DNA of 64,000 bases from JBOZRQ01 sp050789255 (GCA_050789255.1 JBOZRQ010000042.1:1-64000), one strand, 5' to 3'; shown: positions 1 to 8,470, numbered from the stretch's first letter. The notes: a model not told the origin generated them from the letters alone. A program made the numbers and translations.

Positions 1-669
1 CCCCCAGCCCCTGCGCCCGCCCCCGCCCCCGCCCCTGCGCCCACCCCGGCCCCTGCCCCGGCGCCGACCCCCGCCCCGACGCCCACCCCCGCCCCGCCCC
101 AGGCGCCGCCGGCCAGCCAACAGAGTGCCGCCAACCAACCGGTAGCTGAGAAGGGCGGCGTGGCAGGCTCGACGGTGCAGCACGGCGGCGAGAGTGAGCA
201 CGGTGTCCCGCCAACTGAGGCGAACCTGTCCGTGGGTCCCGAGGCGGCAGCCCTGTCCTTCGTCGGTGTCGCCAGCGTCTCGTCCGTGAACTTCAACTTT
301 CTTGACCGGGCTTGGCAGCAGGCCGATGTCCCCCATGACGACCTATCAGAGGTGGGCATGAGCTTTGCGGCGATGAGCATCATCGAGGGCTTCCATGGGA
401 CCTTCACCCTAACCTGGAATGTCACCGAGACACGTCCGAGCACAGATAGCCACCAGGTCGATCAAAATGACAGCTCGGTCACAACGACCAGTTCCCTGGA
501 GGCAAAGCCACCTGGAATCACGGTTAACACCGTGCAGTCGGGGGACGATGCGTTTGCCGCCGACTTTCAGGCAAATGCTCAGAACCCCCTGGTGCCAGTG
601 TACTTTGACACGAAGGAACTGCTGCCGGTTCGCCAGCTTCGACGCCTGCGGCGCCCCATAGCTCTGTAG
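1..669 (+). CDS. C-terminal part of a Pro/Ala-rich protein of unknown function
   Basis: The reading frame is open from the first base of the window, so the gene is truncated at its 5' end; 222 residues are visible. The first 35 or so visible residues are an almost pure run of Ala-Pro and Thr-Pro dipeptides, typical of an extended, cell-wall-spanning or inter-domain linker. The following 175 residues form a mixed-composition domain with alternating hydrophobic stretches and no motif I recognise. An internal GTG at 160 could be read as a start, but it has no good ribosome binding site and the proline-rich frame upstream is uninterrupted. A strong hairpin follows the stop codon. Secreted or surface location is inferred from the linker only. 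Confidence 0.6.
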   Translation, partial: PPAPAPAPAPAPAPTPAPAPAPTPAPTPTPAPPQAPPASQQSAANQPVAEKGGVAGSTVQHGGESEHGVPPTEANLSVGPEAAALSFVGVASVSSVNFNFLDRAWQQADVPHDDLSEVGMSFAAMSIIEGFHGTFTLTWNVTETRPSTDSHQVDQNDSSVTTTSSLEAKPPGITVNTVQSGDDAFAADFQANAQNPLVPVYFDTKELLPVRQLRRLRRPIAL

Positions 670-690
670 CGGCGCTACCCCAACCAACAA

Positions 691-728
691 GGAACCCCCC
701 GGTCGGCCAAGACCGGGGGGTTCCTTTT
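691..728. terminator. Bidirectional intrinsic terminator
   Basis: A perfect 14-base stem (691-704 with 711-724) closes a 6-base loop and is followed by a T run on the plus strand. It lies between two convergent genes and can end both transcripts. Confidence 0.85.
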
Positions 729-1482
729 AGCTGGCTGCGCTCCGCAGGTGGTCGGCAAGCATGGCCACAAACTCCGAGTTGGTGGGCTTTCCCCGACCGT
801 GGTGGATGGTCGCGCCAAAGAGGCGCTGGAGTTCGTTCAGGTCGGCCCGGTTCCAGGCCACCTCAATGGCGTGGCGGATGGAGCGCTCCACCCGGGCCGG
901 AACGGTGCTGTGCATGCGGGCGATGGCGGGGTAGAGCTCTTTGGTCATGCCGCAGAGGTCGCCGCCGTTGTTGAGCACGTACTGCACGGCGTCTTTCAGG
1001 TAGCGGTAGCCCTGCAGGTGGGCAGGTACACCGGTGCGCCGCAGCAGTTCGGAGACGGTGCGGGCCTGGGGCGCCGGCCTGGTGACGGGCACCTCATGGA
1101 CGGAGATTTGGCGCCCGGCCAGCAGCGCAGCGCGCTCGGCGACGAGTTCTGGCCCGGCAGGGCGCAGCAGGCAGTATGTAGCCCCGTTCTGGTAGTAGAG
1201 CTGGACCATGTGGTCCGAGGCGCAGGACATGAGCAGCAGAACGTGGGGGCGGCGGTCGCCCTCCAGGCGGGTGAGGACGCCGAGTCCGTCAAGGTTGGGC
1301 AGAACGTCGTCGAGAATCAGAATGTCGGGCTTGAGGGCACGCACGAACTCAACGGTTTCTGTTCCATTCCTGGCTTCACCAATGACAGCAAACTCGGGAA
1401 GCGTGTCGAAATGATCCACCAGAGCTCGGCGGTTGGTCGGATTGTCGTCCGCAATGAGGACGGTGGTACGATTGTCAGGCAA
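727..1482 (-). CDS. spo0A: Spo0A-like response regulator with altered receiver switch residues
   Basis: The 251-residue protein aligns over its length with Spo0A, the master sporulation transcription factor. Residues 1-125 are a receiver domain with the acidic pair D12/D13 and the phospho-acceptor D58. Residues 145-250 carry the Spo0A effector domain, including the highly conserved recognition-helix region RVERSIRHAIEVAW and the KPTNSEF segment near the C terminus. Two receiver switch positions differ from canonical Spo0A by ungapped alignment: the conserved switch Thr is Met85 and the conserved Lys is Arg107. The start is TTG with a G-rich ribosome binding site. It could be the only Spo0A or a diverged paralogue; the window cannot say which. 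Confidence 0.9.
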   Translation of the reverse strand: MPDNRTTVLIADDNPTNRRALVDHFDTLPEFAVIGEARNGTETVEFVRALKPDILILDDVLPNLDGLGVLTRLEGDRRPHVLLLMSCASDHMVQLYYQNGATYCLLRPAGPELVAERAALLAGRQISVHEVPVTRPAPQARTVSELLRRTGVPAHLQGYRYLKDAVQYVLNNGGDLCGMTKELYPAIARMHSTVPARVERSIRHAIEVAWNRADLNELQRLFGATIHHGRGKPTNSEFVAMLADHLRSAAS

Positions 1483-1650
1483 ACCCTAGTCCCCCCAGAA
1501 GGATTTGGCATGGCGGCGGGGAGGTGGCCAATCTCCCCCGCGGGATTCGCTCAGAGAGAAATCCTTAATTTGGGTTTAAAACACCTGCCAATTTCTACCG
1601 AGTTTGTCGTAAAAAGTTTCGCCGGTCGGGAAGCATGGTGACCGCGACGA

Positions 1651-1680
1651 AAAAGGGCCACCCTTCGACGAGGGTGGCCC
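1651..1680 (-). terminator. Intrinsic terminator of the histidine phosphatase gene
   Basis: A 10-base stem (1655-1664 with 1671-1680) is followed on the minus strand by five T residues, just past the stop codon at 1692. Confidence 0.85.
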
Positions 1681-1691
1681 GGTGTGGATGA

Positions 1692-2606
1692 TCAGTCGCC
1701 GGAGCGTTCCTGGGCGGGGCCGGGGAGCGTGGTGAAGGCCACGTCGGGATACCGGGTCCTCAGGCGCTTCATCAACTTGGGCAGGAGATGCTCAAACCCC
1801 GGGGCCGCAGCGGAGATGTCGACATAGCCGTACAGGGCGCCGTCCGTAAAGGCCCGTAGGAATGCAACCAGCTGGTGTCCGTGCCAGGCGCTCTCGACAG
1901 CGGTGGCCCCGAAGACCAAAGAGAACTGGGCCTCGGGGGTCAGGGGCATTCCGAGCAGATCCGACAGGGCGCCGCCCCAGTGTCGGCCCTTCTCGCCGGA
2001 GTATTCGATGCCGTCTTCAAGGATATGGCTATGGTCGGAGGGCGCCAGCTGGGTGAAGCGCTCACCGTCGAAGCCCACCGGGGTGATGGCCGTGTTGCGC
2101 TGATGCCCGCCGCCCAACGGGGTTGCCCCGGGCGGGATGATCGCCCGCAGGAAGCAGTGGATCAGGGCGCCGTGGGCCACGCACATGATCCGCTGGCCCG
2201 GGTGCCGCCGTGCAATCTCAGTGAGGGCCGCGACCGCCCGCTTCCCCAGGGCCTCATCCGACTCAATGCCGGGCACGTCCAGCCAGGCGACGCCGGGCCA
2301 CCGCTTGGCCCGCTCGGACGGGCTGGAGCCTTCCGCTGGGCCCATATCCCGTTCGATCAGGCCGGCCTCCTGCCGGACCTCGTTATGCCCGGCCTTGCGG
2401 GCGATGGCCAGGGCCGTTTCGTAGGCCCGGGACAGCGTGCTGCTGTAGATGGCGTCCCAGGGCTCCTTCGCCAGTCGCTCGGCCGCCGCTTCGGCCTGGC
2501 GGTGCCCTTCGGGGCTGAGGGGAATATCGACGTGCCCTTGGGCCCGGCCGTCGTAGTTCCAGTCGGTCACGCCGTGGCGGACCAGACAGATCAGTGTTTG
2601 CGTCAC
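1692..2606 (-). CDS. Histidine phosphatase (phosphoglycerate-mutase-like) with C-terminal extension
   Basis: The 304-residue protein has an N-terminal histidine phosphatase domain: LVRHG with catalytic H11, a TALAIARKAG segment, an acidic ERDMG stretch and a second active-site VAHGALIH motif. Members remove phosphate from small molecules or act as cofactor-dependent mutases. About 100 residues after the phosphatase core form an extension I do not recognise. The open frame continues far upstream to 4127, but that part is antisense to other genes. I chose the GTG at 2606 because an AGAAAGG ribosome binding site precedes it at suitable distance; an ATG at 2636 is an alternative. Confidence 0.82.
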   Translation of the reverse strand: MTQTLICLVRHGVTDWNYDGRAQGHVDIPLSPEGHRQAEAAAERLAKEPWDAIYSSTLSRAYETALAIARKAGHNEVRQEAGLIERDMGPAEGSSPSERAKRWPGVAWLDVPGIESDEALGKRAVAALTEIARRHPGQRIMCVAHGALIHCFLRAIIPPGATPLGGGHQRNTAITPVGFDGERFTQLAPSDHSHILEDGIEYSGEKGRHWGGALSDLLGMPLTPEAQFSLVFGATAVESAWHGHQLVAFLRAFTDGALYGYVDISAAAPGFEHLLPKLMKRLRTRYPDVAFTTLPGPAQERSGD

Positions 2607-2744
2607 ACAGACAACCCTTTCTCTTTCGTAACTCATAGCTAAAAAAGGTTCGCCCTGCGACATGGATCCCCTGCCCGCAGGAGAACTGTTACGGGAAACC
2701 AAATAGTTACACAGTAAAGTGAAGGATGGCAGGAGGCGACCCTG

Positions 2745-3614
2745 ATGAAATTGTTGACCTACCGGCACAACGGTGATATGAAACTCGGCGTGAAGCTTCC
2801 TGAAGGCGTTCTTGATGTCACTGCGGCCAAGGCTGCGCTCGGCGCCGACGCACCTGAGACGGTGCGCGGTGCGATCGGGGGCGGGGTGGGGGCCCTGCGG
2901 CGGCTCGCAGAGCGGGCGGCGGGGCGCCATGACCTGTTGCTGCCCGAGGAGTCGCTCACCCTGGGTCCCTGCGTGACCGAGCCCCAGAAGCTGATCTGTG
3001 TAGGGCTGAACTACCGGCGCCACGCCGATGAGGTGAAGATGGCCCACCCGACGACGCCCATCCTCTTCGGCAAATTTGGCAACGCCCTGGCGGCCAGCGG
3101 CGAGGAGATTCCGATCCCCGCCGGCTCCACCCAAATGGATTACGAGGGCGAGCTGGGGATCGTGATCGGGCGCCGTGCCCAGGGGGTGGAGGTCGCCGAC
3201 GCCCTGTCCTACGTCTTTGGCTACTGCGTCGGCAATGACGTTTCGGCCCGGGACCTGCAGTTCCGGACCACCCAGTGGCTGCTCGGCAAGAGCTGCGATA
3301 AGTTCTGTCCGATCGGGCCCTACCTGGTGACTGCCGACGAGGTGGCGAACCCGGACGGCCTGGCGATCCGCACCTGGGTGAACGGCGAGCTGCGCCAGGA
3401 CTCCAACACCTCGGACATGATCTTCGCCTGCGCCCAGATTGTGGCCTATGCTTCCCACTATATGACCCTCGAGCCGGGCGACGTCATTCTGACCGGCACG
3501 CCGGAAGGTGTGATCACCGGCTACCCGGAAGATCGCCGGGTCTGGCTGAAGTCCGGCGACGAGGTGGCAGTCGAGGTCGAGGGGCTTGGGCGCCTTGTGA
3601 ACCGGCTCAACTAA
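2745..3614 (+). CDS. Fumarylacetoacetate hydrolase family protein
   Basis: The 289-residue protein belongs to the FAH family, divalent-metal-dependent enzymes that hydrolyse C-C bonds or decarboxylate/isomerise 2-oxo acids in aromatic catabolism. The first 70 residues are the variable N-terminal domain; the catalytic domain follows with the metal-ligand segment DYEGELGIVIG, then GNDVSARDLQ and the LTGTPEGV loop. The start ATG has an AGGAGG site 8 bases upstream. It stands alone, divergent from the phosphatase, with a terminator behind, so the substrate cannot be deduced from context. Confidence 0.9.
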   Translation: MKLLTYRHNGDMKLGVKLPEGVLDVTAAKAALGADAPETVRGAIGGGVGALRRLAERAAGRHDLLLPEESLTLGPCVTEPQKLICVGLNYRRHADEVKMAHPTTPILFGKFGNALAASGEEIPIPAGSTQMDYEGELGIVIGRRAQGVEVADALSYVFGYCVGNDVSARDLQFRTTQWLLGKSCDKFCPIGPYLVTADEVANPDGLAIRTWVNGELRQDSNTSDMIFACAQIVAYASHYMTLEPGDVILTGTPEGVITGYPEDRRVWLKSGDEVAVEVEGLGRLVNRLN

Positions 3615-3621
3615 AGACAAG

Positions 3622-3652
3622 AGGCCGTCCCCATGGGGGGCGGCCTGTTTTC
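3622..3652 (+). terminator. Intrinsic terminator after the FAH-family gene
   Basis: A GC-rich stem (AGGCCG and inner C run, about 3622-3631, with the complementary arm to 3646) is followed by TTTT. Confidence 0.75.
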
Positions 3653-3664
3653 GTGCGGTGAACG

Positions 3665-4351
3665 CTACAGGTTTCGGCGGGCGAATGCCCTGGCTGCCAG
3701 CAGGCCGAGAACAGCGTAGAGCACGAGCAGTCCCGCATAAAGCGCCCACACGGCAGCAGGCAGGTCGAAATGCAGGGAACCGGCCGCCCACGACTCCGCC
3801 CAAAGCGGTTGCTTCGGCCACCACTGCTGCCTGATGCTGGGCAGCAGCATGATCGCCATCATGAAGGTAAACATGGCCACCTGCGCCCGCCGGTAGTCCC
3901 ACAGCGCCGACAGCCACATGACGATTCCCCCGAAGCAAAGGACCACCGGCATGGGCAGGACGGTGTAGTAGTAGATGGGTACGGCCGGCGGTTGAAGCCA
4001 GCCCCGACTTACCATGAAATGCCCGACTGCGGTGAATAGGGCAGCGCTGGCGGCGGCGGCCATCAGGTTGCTGAGGTACTTGGCTCCCATGATGACATTC
4101 GCCGATACGGGCAGCGTCCGCATCCACGTCCAGCCGTCAACCTTATCCTCGAATACACAGTTGCTCATGGCAAAGAAGTAGCCCACCATCCCCGTCCACA
4201 TGCCCAGGAAGACCCAGCCCTGGTCCAGTCGGGCGGTCAGCAGGGGAGTGGCGATCGACAGTAACGTTATGTACAGCATGGTGCCCCGCAGCACGTAGAT
4301 ATCCTTGTAGATCATGTGGCCCAACAGTCGAAGGGAACGAGCGGCGCTCAT
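3665..4351 (-). CDS. ABC-2 type transporter permease
   Basis: The 228-residue protein is strongly hydrophobic, with about six predicted membrane segments and no enzyme motif, as expected for the membrane subunit of an ABC-2 exporter. It follows the ATPase gene with a one-base stop/start overlap (TGATG), so the two are translationally coupled. Together with the upstream GntR-type gene it resembles the Bacillus ytr-type export operons that respond to cell-envelope stress; that function is inferred from organisation only. Confidence 0.8.
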   Translation of the reverse strand: MSAARSLRLLGHMIYKDIYVLRGTMLYITLLSIATPLLTARLDQGWVFLGMWTGMVGYFFAMSNCVFEDKVDGWTWMRTLPVSANVIMGAKYLSNLMAAAASAALFTAVGHFMVSRGWLQPPAVPIYYYTVLPMPVVLCFGGIVMWLSALWDYRRAQVAMFTFMMAIMLLPSIRQQWWPKQPLWAESWAAGSLHFDLPAAVWALYAGLLVLYAVLGLLAARAFARRNL

Positions 4352-5217
4352 CAGCCCACCTCCCCACGTACTACCGCACGCATCAGCGAATCGAGGTCCA
4401 TCGGCTGCACATCTAGCGTGGCCAGCAAGTCCGACCGCTCGGCCCGCAGGCGACGGAAGCAGTCCGTGACCCCCAGGCAGCCATGACGGTCTGAGCGGAC
4501 GATCCGCAAATAGGGTCGCAGCCCCTCTTCCTGGGCCCGTGGGAATCCGATCTGCTTCCAGTCTGCCAGCAGCGACTCCCGCTCTGCTTGAAGAGCGATC
4601 TGCCCTTCGTTGATCAGAATGACACGGTCGGCCACCTGCAGGTCGCTCAACAGGTGCGTCGACAGCAGCACGGACCGGTGCTCATCTTGCACGACGGTCA
4701 TGATCTCTCGCAGAAGGTCGTGCCGGGCCAGGGGGTCCAAGCCGTTCATGGGCTCGTCCAGCAGGAGGAGCCTCGGGCGGTGGGCCAACGCCAGCGTCAG
4801 CGCCAGCTTTACCTGGTTTCCCCGGGAGAGCTCCTTCACACGGCGGTCCAGGGGGATGCGGAACTTCTCGACCAGGGAGCGACAAAGGGAATCGTCCCAG
4901 GTATCGTAGAAGCGGCTGATGAACCGCACCAGCCAGCCCGCCGGGACGGCGGGGTAGAGGTTTGTCGTGTCACCGACATAGCCGACCTGCTGGCGCACGC
5001 CCGCCTCGTCTCGATGATCAAGCCCGCAGATGCGGACCGCTCCGCCATCGGGTCGAACTAACCGCAGGAGCAGTTTGATGGTCGTGCTCTTGCCAGCGCC
5101 ATTCGGCCCGATGAACCCCAGGACGGCGCCGTTCTCCAGCTCAAAGGAGAGCGGCCCCAGCTGGAACTTCGGATACCGCTTTTGCAGCGCCTCGACTTCA
5201 ATGGTCTTGCTATTCAT
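4351..5217 (-). CDS. ABC transporter ATP-binding protein
   Basis: The 288-residue protein has a complete nucleotide-binding domain: Walker A GPNGAGKS near residue 38, a signature motif LSRGNQVKL, Walker B LLLLDEP with a D-loop NGLDP, and a switch His in STHL. After residue 220 there is an extra 65-residue tail of the type found in drug or peptide exporters. The start lies within the 3' end of the GntR-type gene (8-base overlap), so regulator, ATPase and permease form one operon. Confidence 0.92.
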   Translation of the reverse strand: MNSKTIEVEALQKRYPKFQLGPLSFELENGAVLGFIGPNGAGKSTTIKLLLRLVRPDGGAVRICGLDHRDEAGVRQQVGYVGDTTNLYPAVPAGWLVRFISRFYDTWDDSLCRSLVEKFRIPLDRRVKELSRGNQVKLALTLALAHRPRLLLLDEPMNGLDPLARHDLLREIMTVVQDEHRSVLLSTHLLSDLQVADRVILINEGQIALQAERESLLADWKQIGFPRAQEEGLRPYLRIVRSDRHGCLGVTDCFRRLRAERSDLLATLDVQPMDLDSLMRAVVRGEVG

Positions 5218-5596
5218 CGTGCCCCTCCTCCTGCAGCAGTTCCTCCAGCAATGCCCTTATCCGAGCAGGGCTGACGCCCAGTTCTCGTGCCCGGCCCAGC
5301 AATAGGCCGGCCGCCCGCTTGATCTCCGCCTCCGCTTGATCCTTCATATCGCGAGTATCCAACTGGGCAACAAAGTTTCCCATGCCCTGGCGGGAGTAGA
5401 TCAATCCCTCCCGCTCCAGTTCCTCGTAGGCACGCCGTACGGTGATTACGCTAACCGTCAGGTCAGCCGCGAGCTGTCGCACCGAAGGAAGGGCGCTGCC
5501 CGGACTCAGTTCGCCCTGGACGATTTTCCGTCGCAGCTGTTGCACGATTTGCTGGTACATGGGCTCCGGATTCGCAGGCGAAATGTTGAGGAGCAT
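5210..5596 (-). CDS. GntR-family transcriptional regulator, YtrA type
   Basis: The 128-residue protein has an N-terminal winged-helix domain (YQQIVQQLRRKI, then LPSVRQLAADLTVSVITVRRAYEELEREGLI) and only a short C-terminal dimerisation helix, the layout of the YtrA subfamily. It is first in an operon with an ABC exporter it probably represses. The ATG at 5596 is preceded by AAAGGGGG at good distance; a longer version starting at 5620 lacks such a site. A dyad in the promoter region is a likely binding site. Confidence 0.88.
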   Translation of the reverse strand: MLLNISPANPEPMYQQIVQQLRRKIVQGELSPGSALPSVRQLAADLTVSVITVRRAYEELEREGLIYSRQGMGNFVAQLDTRDMKDQAEAEIKRAAGLLLGRARELGVSPARIRALLEELLQEEGHDE

Positions 5597-5633
5597 GGCG
5601 TACCCCCTTTTCCGATTCAACTGTGATTACTTT

Positions 5634-5648
5634 ATATACACAGTATAT
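5634..5648. promoter_or_regulatory. Dyad operator in the GntR/ABC operon promoter
   Basis: ATATAC-ACA-GTATAT is a perfect six-base inverted repeat that overlaps the likely -10 region (TATACT on the minus strand), downstream of a TTGACG -35-like element. Binding by the YtrA-type regulator is inferred. Confidence 0.55.
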
Positions 5649-5734
5649 CACCTGATAACGGACGTCAAGGCGTTATCGGCAAAAAAGAAGCAGCCGCCCC
5701 GCGACGTTTGTCGAGGGCGGCTGCCGTGTGACAT

Positions 5735-6982
5735 CTATCTCTGTCCTGCCAGGTCGTCGATGAAATGTCGAGCCGAGCGGCCTGAGCGGGGGTTGTTCCA
5801 GAGCACCCAGCGCAGGGCAAGCTCCCGGAGGCGGTCGCGGTCCATATGGATGCCGCGCTGGGCTGCCATGTGCTCCACGATCGCCAGGTACTCCTCCTGG
5901 GCCGGCGAGGTGAAGAGCACGGTGACGCCAAAGCGGTCGGCCAGGGAGAGTTTCTCCTCCATGGCGTCCTGGCTGTGCACCTCGGCGGTGTCCGGGGTGT
6001 GCCGGTCGGTCCAGCGCTCGGGCACCAGGTGCCGCCGGTTCGAGGTGGCGTAGAGCACCACGTTGGCGGGCCGCTCCTCCAGGGCGCCCTCCATGTTCGA
6101 CTTGAAGGCCTTGTAGTCGGTCTCGGCCTCGTCGAAGGAGAGGTCATCCAGGAAGAGCACGAACCGCTGCGAGTAGCGGCGCAACGCCCGGAAGATCTCC
6201 GGCAGCGAGGAGACGTGGGACCGGGGCACCTCCACCATGCGCAGACCCCGAGCGCCGAACCGGGGCACCAGAGCCCGCACCATCGACGACTTGCCAGTCC
6301 CCCGGGAACCGTACAGGAGCAGGTTGTTGGCCGGCCGGCCCTGCACGAACTGCTCGGTGTTCTTCAGTACGGTCGCCTTGGCCTCTTCCACCCCGATCAG
6401 GTCCTCCAGGCGGAAGACGTGGGGCTGGTCGATCCCCTGGAGGGCGCCGCCCTCCCAGCGGAGGTACCAGTAGGCCCCGGGCAGGCCCGAGCCAGCCGTG
6501 CGGTAGTGCTCGGCCAGGCGGCCCGCCAGGGCGCCCCAGTCCCCGGCGGCGCCCAGCTCAGCGGCAAAGGCGCGGGCCGCGGCGAGGGCCGGGTCCTCGG
6601 TAGGGGTGAGGGACCAACCGGGCCAGGTGGGCAGTGCGGCCCCGTCAGCCAGTCGGCCGCAGCCGTCGCCGGTCAGGGCGAAGAGCTGCTGCAGGATGCG
6701 CAGGTCGTGGGCAGCGGCCTCCAGCAGATGGCGGTTTTGCTGACCGGTCAGGGCGGTTTCGGCTTGTAGAATGCCGGACATCAGGTGGTTCTGCCAGGCA
6801 TCCCCCGTGAGGAGGCGCGTGCGGGGCTCGGCATAGAGCGCTCGCACCAGGCTCAGGTAGGCAGACTCCAGGCCGGACCCGGCTGCGACGGCGCCCATGA
6901 AACGGCGCATGGCCTGACCAGGGGCCGAATCCAGCACCTGGTGGAAGAGCACGAGGTTATCCAACGATTCCGGCTGCATCAC
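5735..6982 (-). CDS. DUF815 family AAA+-like ATPase
   Basis: The 415-residue protein has a poorly conserved N-terminal 190 residues followed by an ATPase domain introduced by LEDLIGVEEAK, with Walker A GSRGTGKSS and Walker B VLFLDDLSF, then sensor-like segments YATSNRRHL and a C-terminal lid. This is the DUF815 family, single-domain AAA+-like ATPases of unknown role. The GTG at 6982 has GAGGAGG eight bases upstream; the next codon is ATG. It is the last gene of a three-gene operon. Confidence 0.85.
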   Translation of the reverse strand: MMQPESLDNLVLFHQVLDSAPGQAMRRFMGAVAAGSGLESAYLSLVRALYAEPRTRLLTGDAWQNHLMSGILQAETALTGQQNRHLLEAAAHDLRILQQLFALTGDGCGRLADGAALPTWPGWSLTPTEDPALAAARAFAAELGAAGDWGALAGRLAEHYRTAGSGLPGAYWYLRWEGGALQGIDQPHVFRLEDLIGVEEAKATVLKNTEQFVQGRPANNLLLYGSRGTGKSSMVRALVPRFGARGLRMVEVPRSHVSSLPEIFRALRRYSQRFVLFLDDLSFDEAETDYKAFKSNMEGALEERPANVVLYATSNRRHLVPERWTDRHTPDTAEVHSQDAMEEKLSLADRFGVTVLFTSPAQEEYLAIVEHMAAQRGIHMDRDRLRELALRWVLWNNPRSGRSARHFIDDLAGQR

Positions 6983-7004
6983 GGAGGTGTCCTCCTCGGG
7001 TTGC

Positions 7005-7499
7005 CTAGTTCATGCGGCTGTTAATGCTGCGGATCAGTTTGGCCAACCCGTTAGCGGGGTCGTCCTTGCGCGCCTCGGGCAGGTAGTCGCTGCGCACCAG
7101 GGCGAGCACATCCTCGGCGGTGACCTGCTTGGCGTTGAAGTCGGCGCCCAGGGCAAATCGGGTGTCGTGGTTCAGCCCCGGGAAGATGACGATCAGCATG
7201 ACGTTCGGCTCCAGCTTGCCAACCTTCGCCTCCAGCTCCTCGAAGGCGGCCGTGGCATCCTTGCCGCCGGTGTCGGCGATCAGGCGGATGTCGTAACGCA
7301 CCTTGCTGGGCTCCAGCATTGCCTTCTTGAGCTCCGCGAAGTTGCCTTTGACCTCGGGAAGCTGTACCGCTCCGGCGGGCTCCACGGCCTCAATGGGCGG
7401 CTGTTGCGTGCTCTGTACCTTGGCAATTTTGGTGAAGGAGCAGCCGCTTGTCAGCGAGGCCAGGACTGCGAGGGTGGCGATGAACCGGGCAGAACGCAT
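7005..7499 (-). CDS. TPM-like lipoprotein
   Basis: The 164-residue protein begins with a lipoprotein signal peptide ending in a LTSGC lipobox. The remaining 110 residues resemble the TPM (YgcG-type) fold by pattern: a central strand VMLIVIFPG, then FALGADF, and a C-terminal helix ending in INSRMN. A homologue lies at 33533-34021 in this window. The start at 7499 has GAGGAG eight bases upstream; a longer frame reaches 7559 but overlaps the upstream gene and lacks a site. Function unknown; probably on the outer face of the membrane. Confidence 0.7.
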   Translation of the reverse strand: MRSARFIATLAVLASLTSGCSFTKIAKVQSTQQPPIEAVEPAGAVQLPEVKGNFAELKKAMLEPSKVRYDIRLIADTGGKDATAAFEELEAKVGKLEPNVMLIVIFPGLNHDTRFALGADFNAKQVTAEDVLALVRSDYLPEARKDDPANGLAKLIRSINSRMN

Positions 7500-7504
7500 G
7501 CACA

Positions 7505-8470
7505 TCACTCCTCGTCTTCGGTGCGGCTTTTCACGGGCTCGCCCAGGACGGGGCTCCACTCGAAGATGTTCGAGTCCTCGCGAGAGGAGCGGCGAGGGTT
7601 GGGCACAAAGCCGACCCGCTCCCAGAACTTCTCGGCCCGGCGGTAGGTGTCCAGGGTGGACATGGGCCGCCGCAGCCGCTGGACCTCGTTGATCAGGATG
7701 GCGCCCAGCCCGCGGCCCTGCTGCTTGGGATGGACCTCGAAGGACTCGATCTCATACTCCACCGCCTTGCGGGGGGAGCGGGGGTCGTACCCCTCCATGC
7801 CTGGCAGGTAGGTCTCCCGGAGCACGCGAGTGAGTGCCACCGTGTTGCGGCCCTCGCGGAGCTCCAGGTAGGTGGCGGGGGTTTCGGTCATCAGGTCTTC
7901 AATAATCAGCGATTCCCAGTCGATCTTGCACTCCTCAGCGAAGTAGACCAGCCGCTTCATGATCTTGACCGACGGGTGCAGCCACTCCAGGACCAGGCCG
8001 TTCTCCAGCTCACGCCGGCCGAAGGGAGGCATCGCCGTGCTCTCTTCATCGACCTCTTGCCAGAGTTCGTTGGCGTCCATAAACCAGAGGTTGTCCAGCA
8101 CCGGGTCCTTGTCGCCGTCCCACCACGCCCCGGCCCAGCTGTAGCCGGCCTTGGCAGCCTGTCCGCAGACCGTCCAGATGGCGGCGAAGCGGTGGTACTG
8201 CACTGCCGCTCGGTCCGCATCGATAATGACGGTGCGCTCCTTGTAGTGCCAGGTGGTCTCCAGCACCAGCCGGTCCCGGGTGCCAAAGGTGTGCCAGCGG
8301 ATGTGGCGGGCGACTTCAGCGCCGTTCGGGCCAAGTACCGGGGTTTCGGTGGTGACCACCTGCGCCTGGGTCAGGTCGGAGAGCAGGACGGCGGTCTCTT
8401 CAGCCATGACGCCGAGGTCGAGGTGGGGGGCTTCGGCGGCGGTGAGCGGACGGAAAACGAGGGTAAGCAA
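7505..8470 (-). CDS. GNAT-family N-acetyltransferase-like protein
   Basis: The 321-residue protein carries an acetyl-CoA-binding signature near its C terminus, VHPKQQGRGLGAILINEVQRL-type with Q-x2-G-x-G, followed by FWERVGF, the usual end of a GNAT domain. The first 200 residues are not recognisable and may be a degenerate GNAT half or a substrate domain. The start is TTG with AGGAGG seven bases before it. It heads the operon with the TPM-like lipoprotein and DUF815 ATPase. Substrate unknown. Confidence 0.75.
   Translation of the reverse strand: MLTLVFRPLTAAEAPHLDLGVMAEETAVLLSDLTQAQVVTTETPVLGPNGAEVARHIRWHTFGTRDRLVLETTWHYKERTVIIDADRAAVQYHRFAAIWTVCGQAAKAGYSWAGAWWDGDKDPVLDNLWFMDANELWQEVDEESTAMPPFGRRELENGLVLEWLHPSVKIMKRLVYFAEECKIDWESLIIEDLMTETPATYLELREGRNTVALTRVLRETYLPGMEGYDPRSPRKAVEYEIESFEVHPKQQGRGLGAILINEVQRLRRPMSTLDTYRRAEKFWERVGFVPNPRRSSREDSNIFEWSPVLGEPVKSRTEDEE

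Noticed and set aside
1..110. CRISPR-like repeat at the window start
   Set aside because: The periodicity is Ala-Pro codons within an open reading frame, without spacers.
1400..1612. 0A-box-like TGTCGAA/TGTCGTAA and sigma-H-like elements around the spo0A-like gene
   Set aside because: One copy is inside the coding sequence, the other has a mismatch, and the -35/-10 spacing of the sigma-H candidate is only about seven bases.
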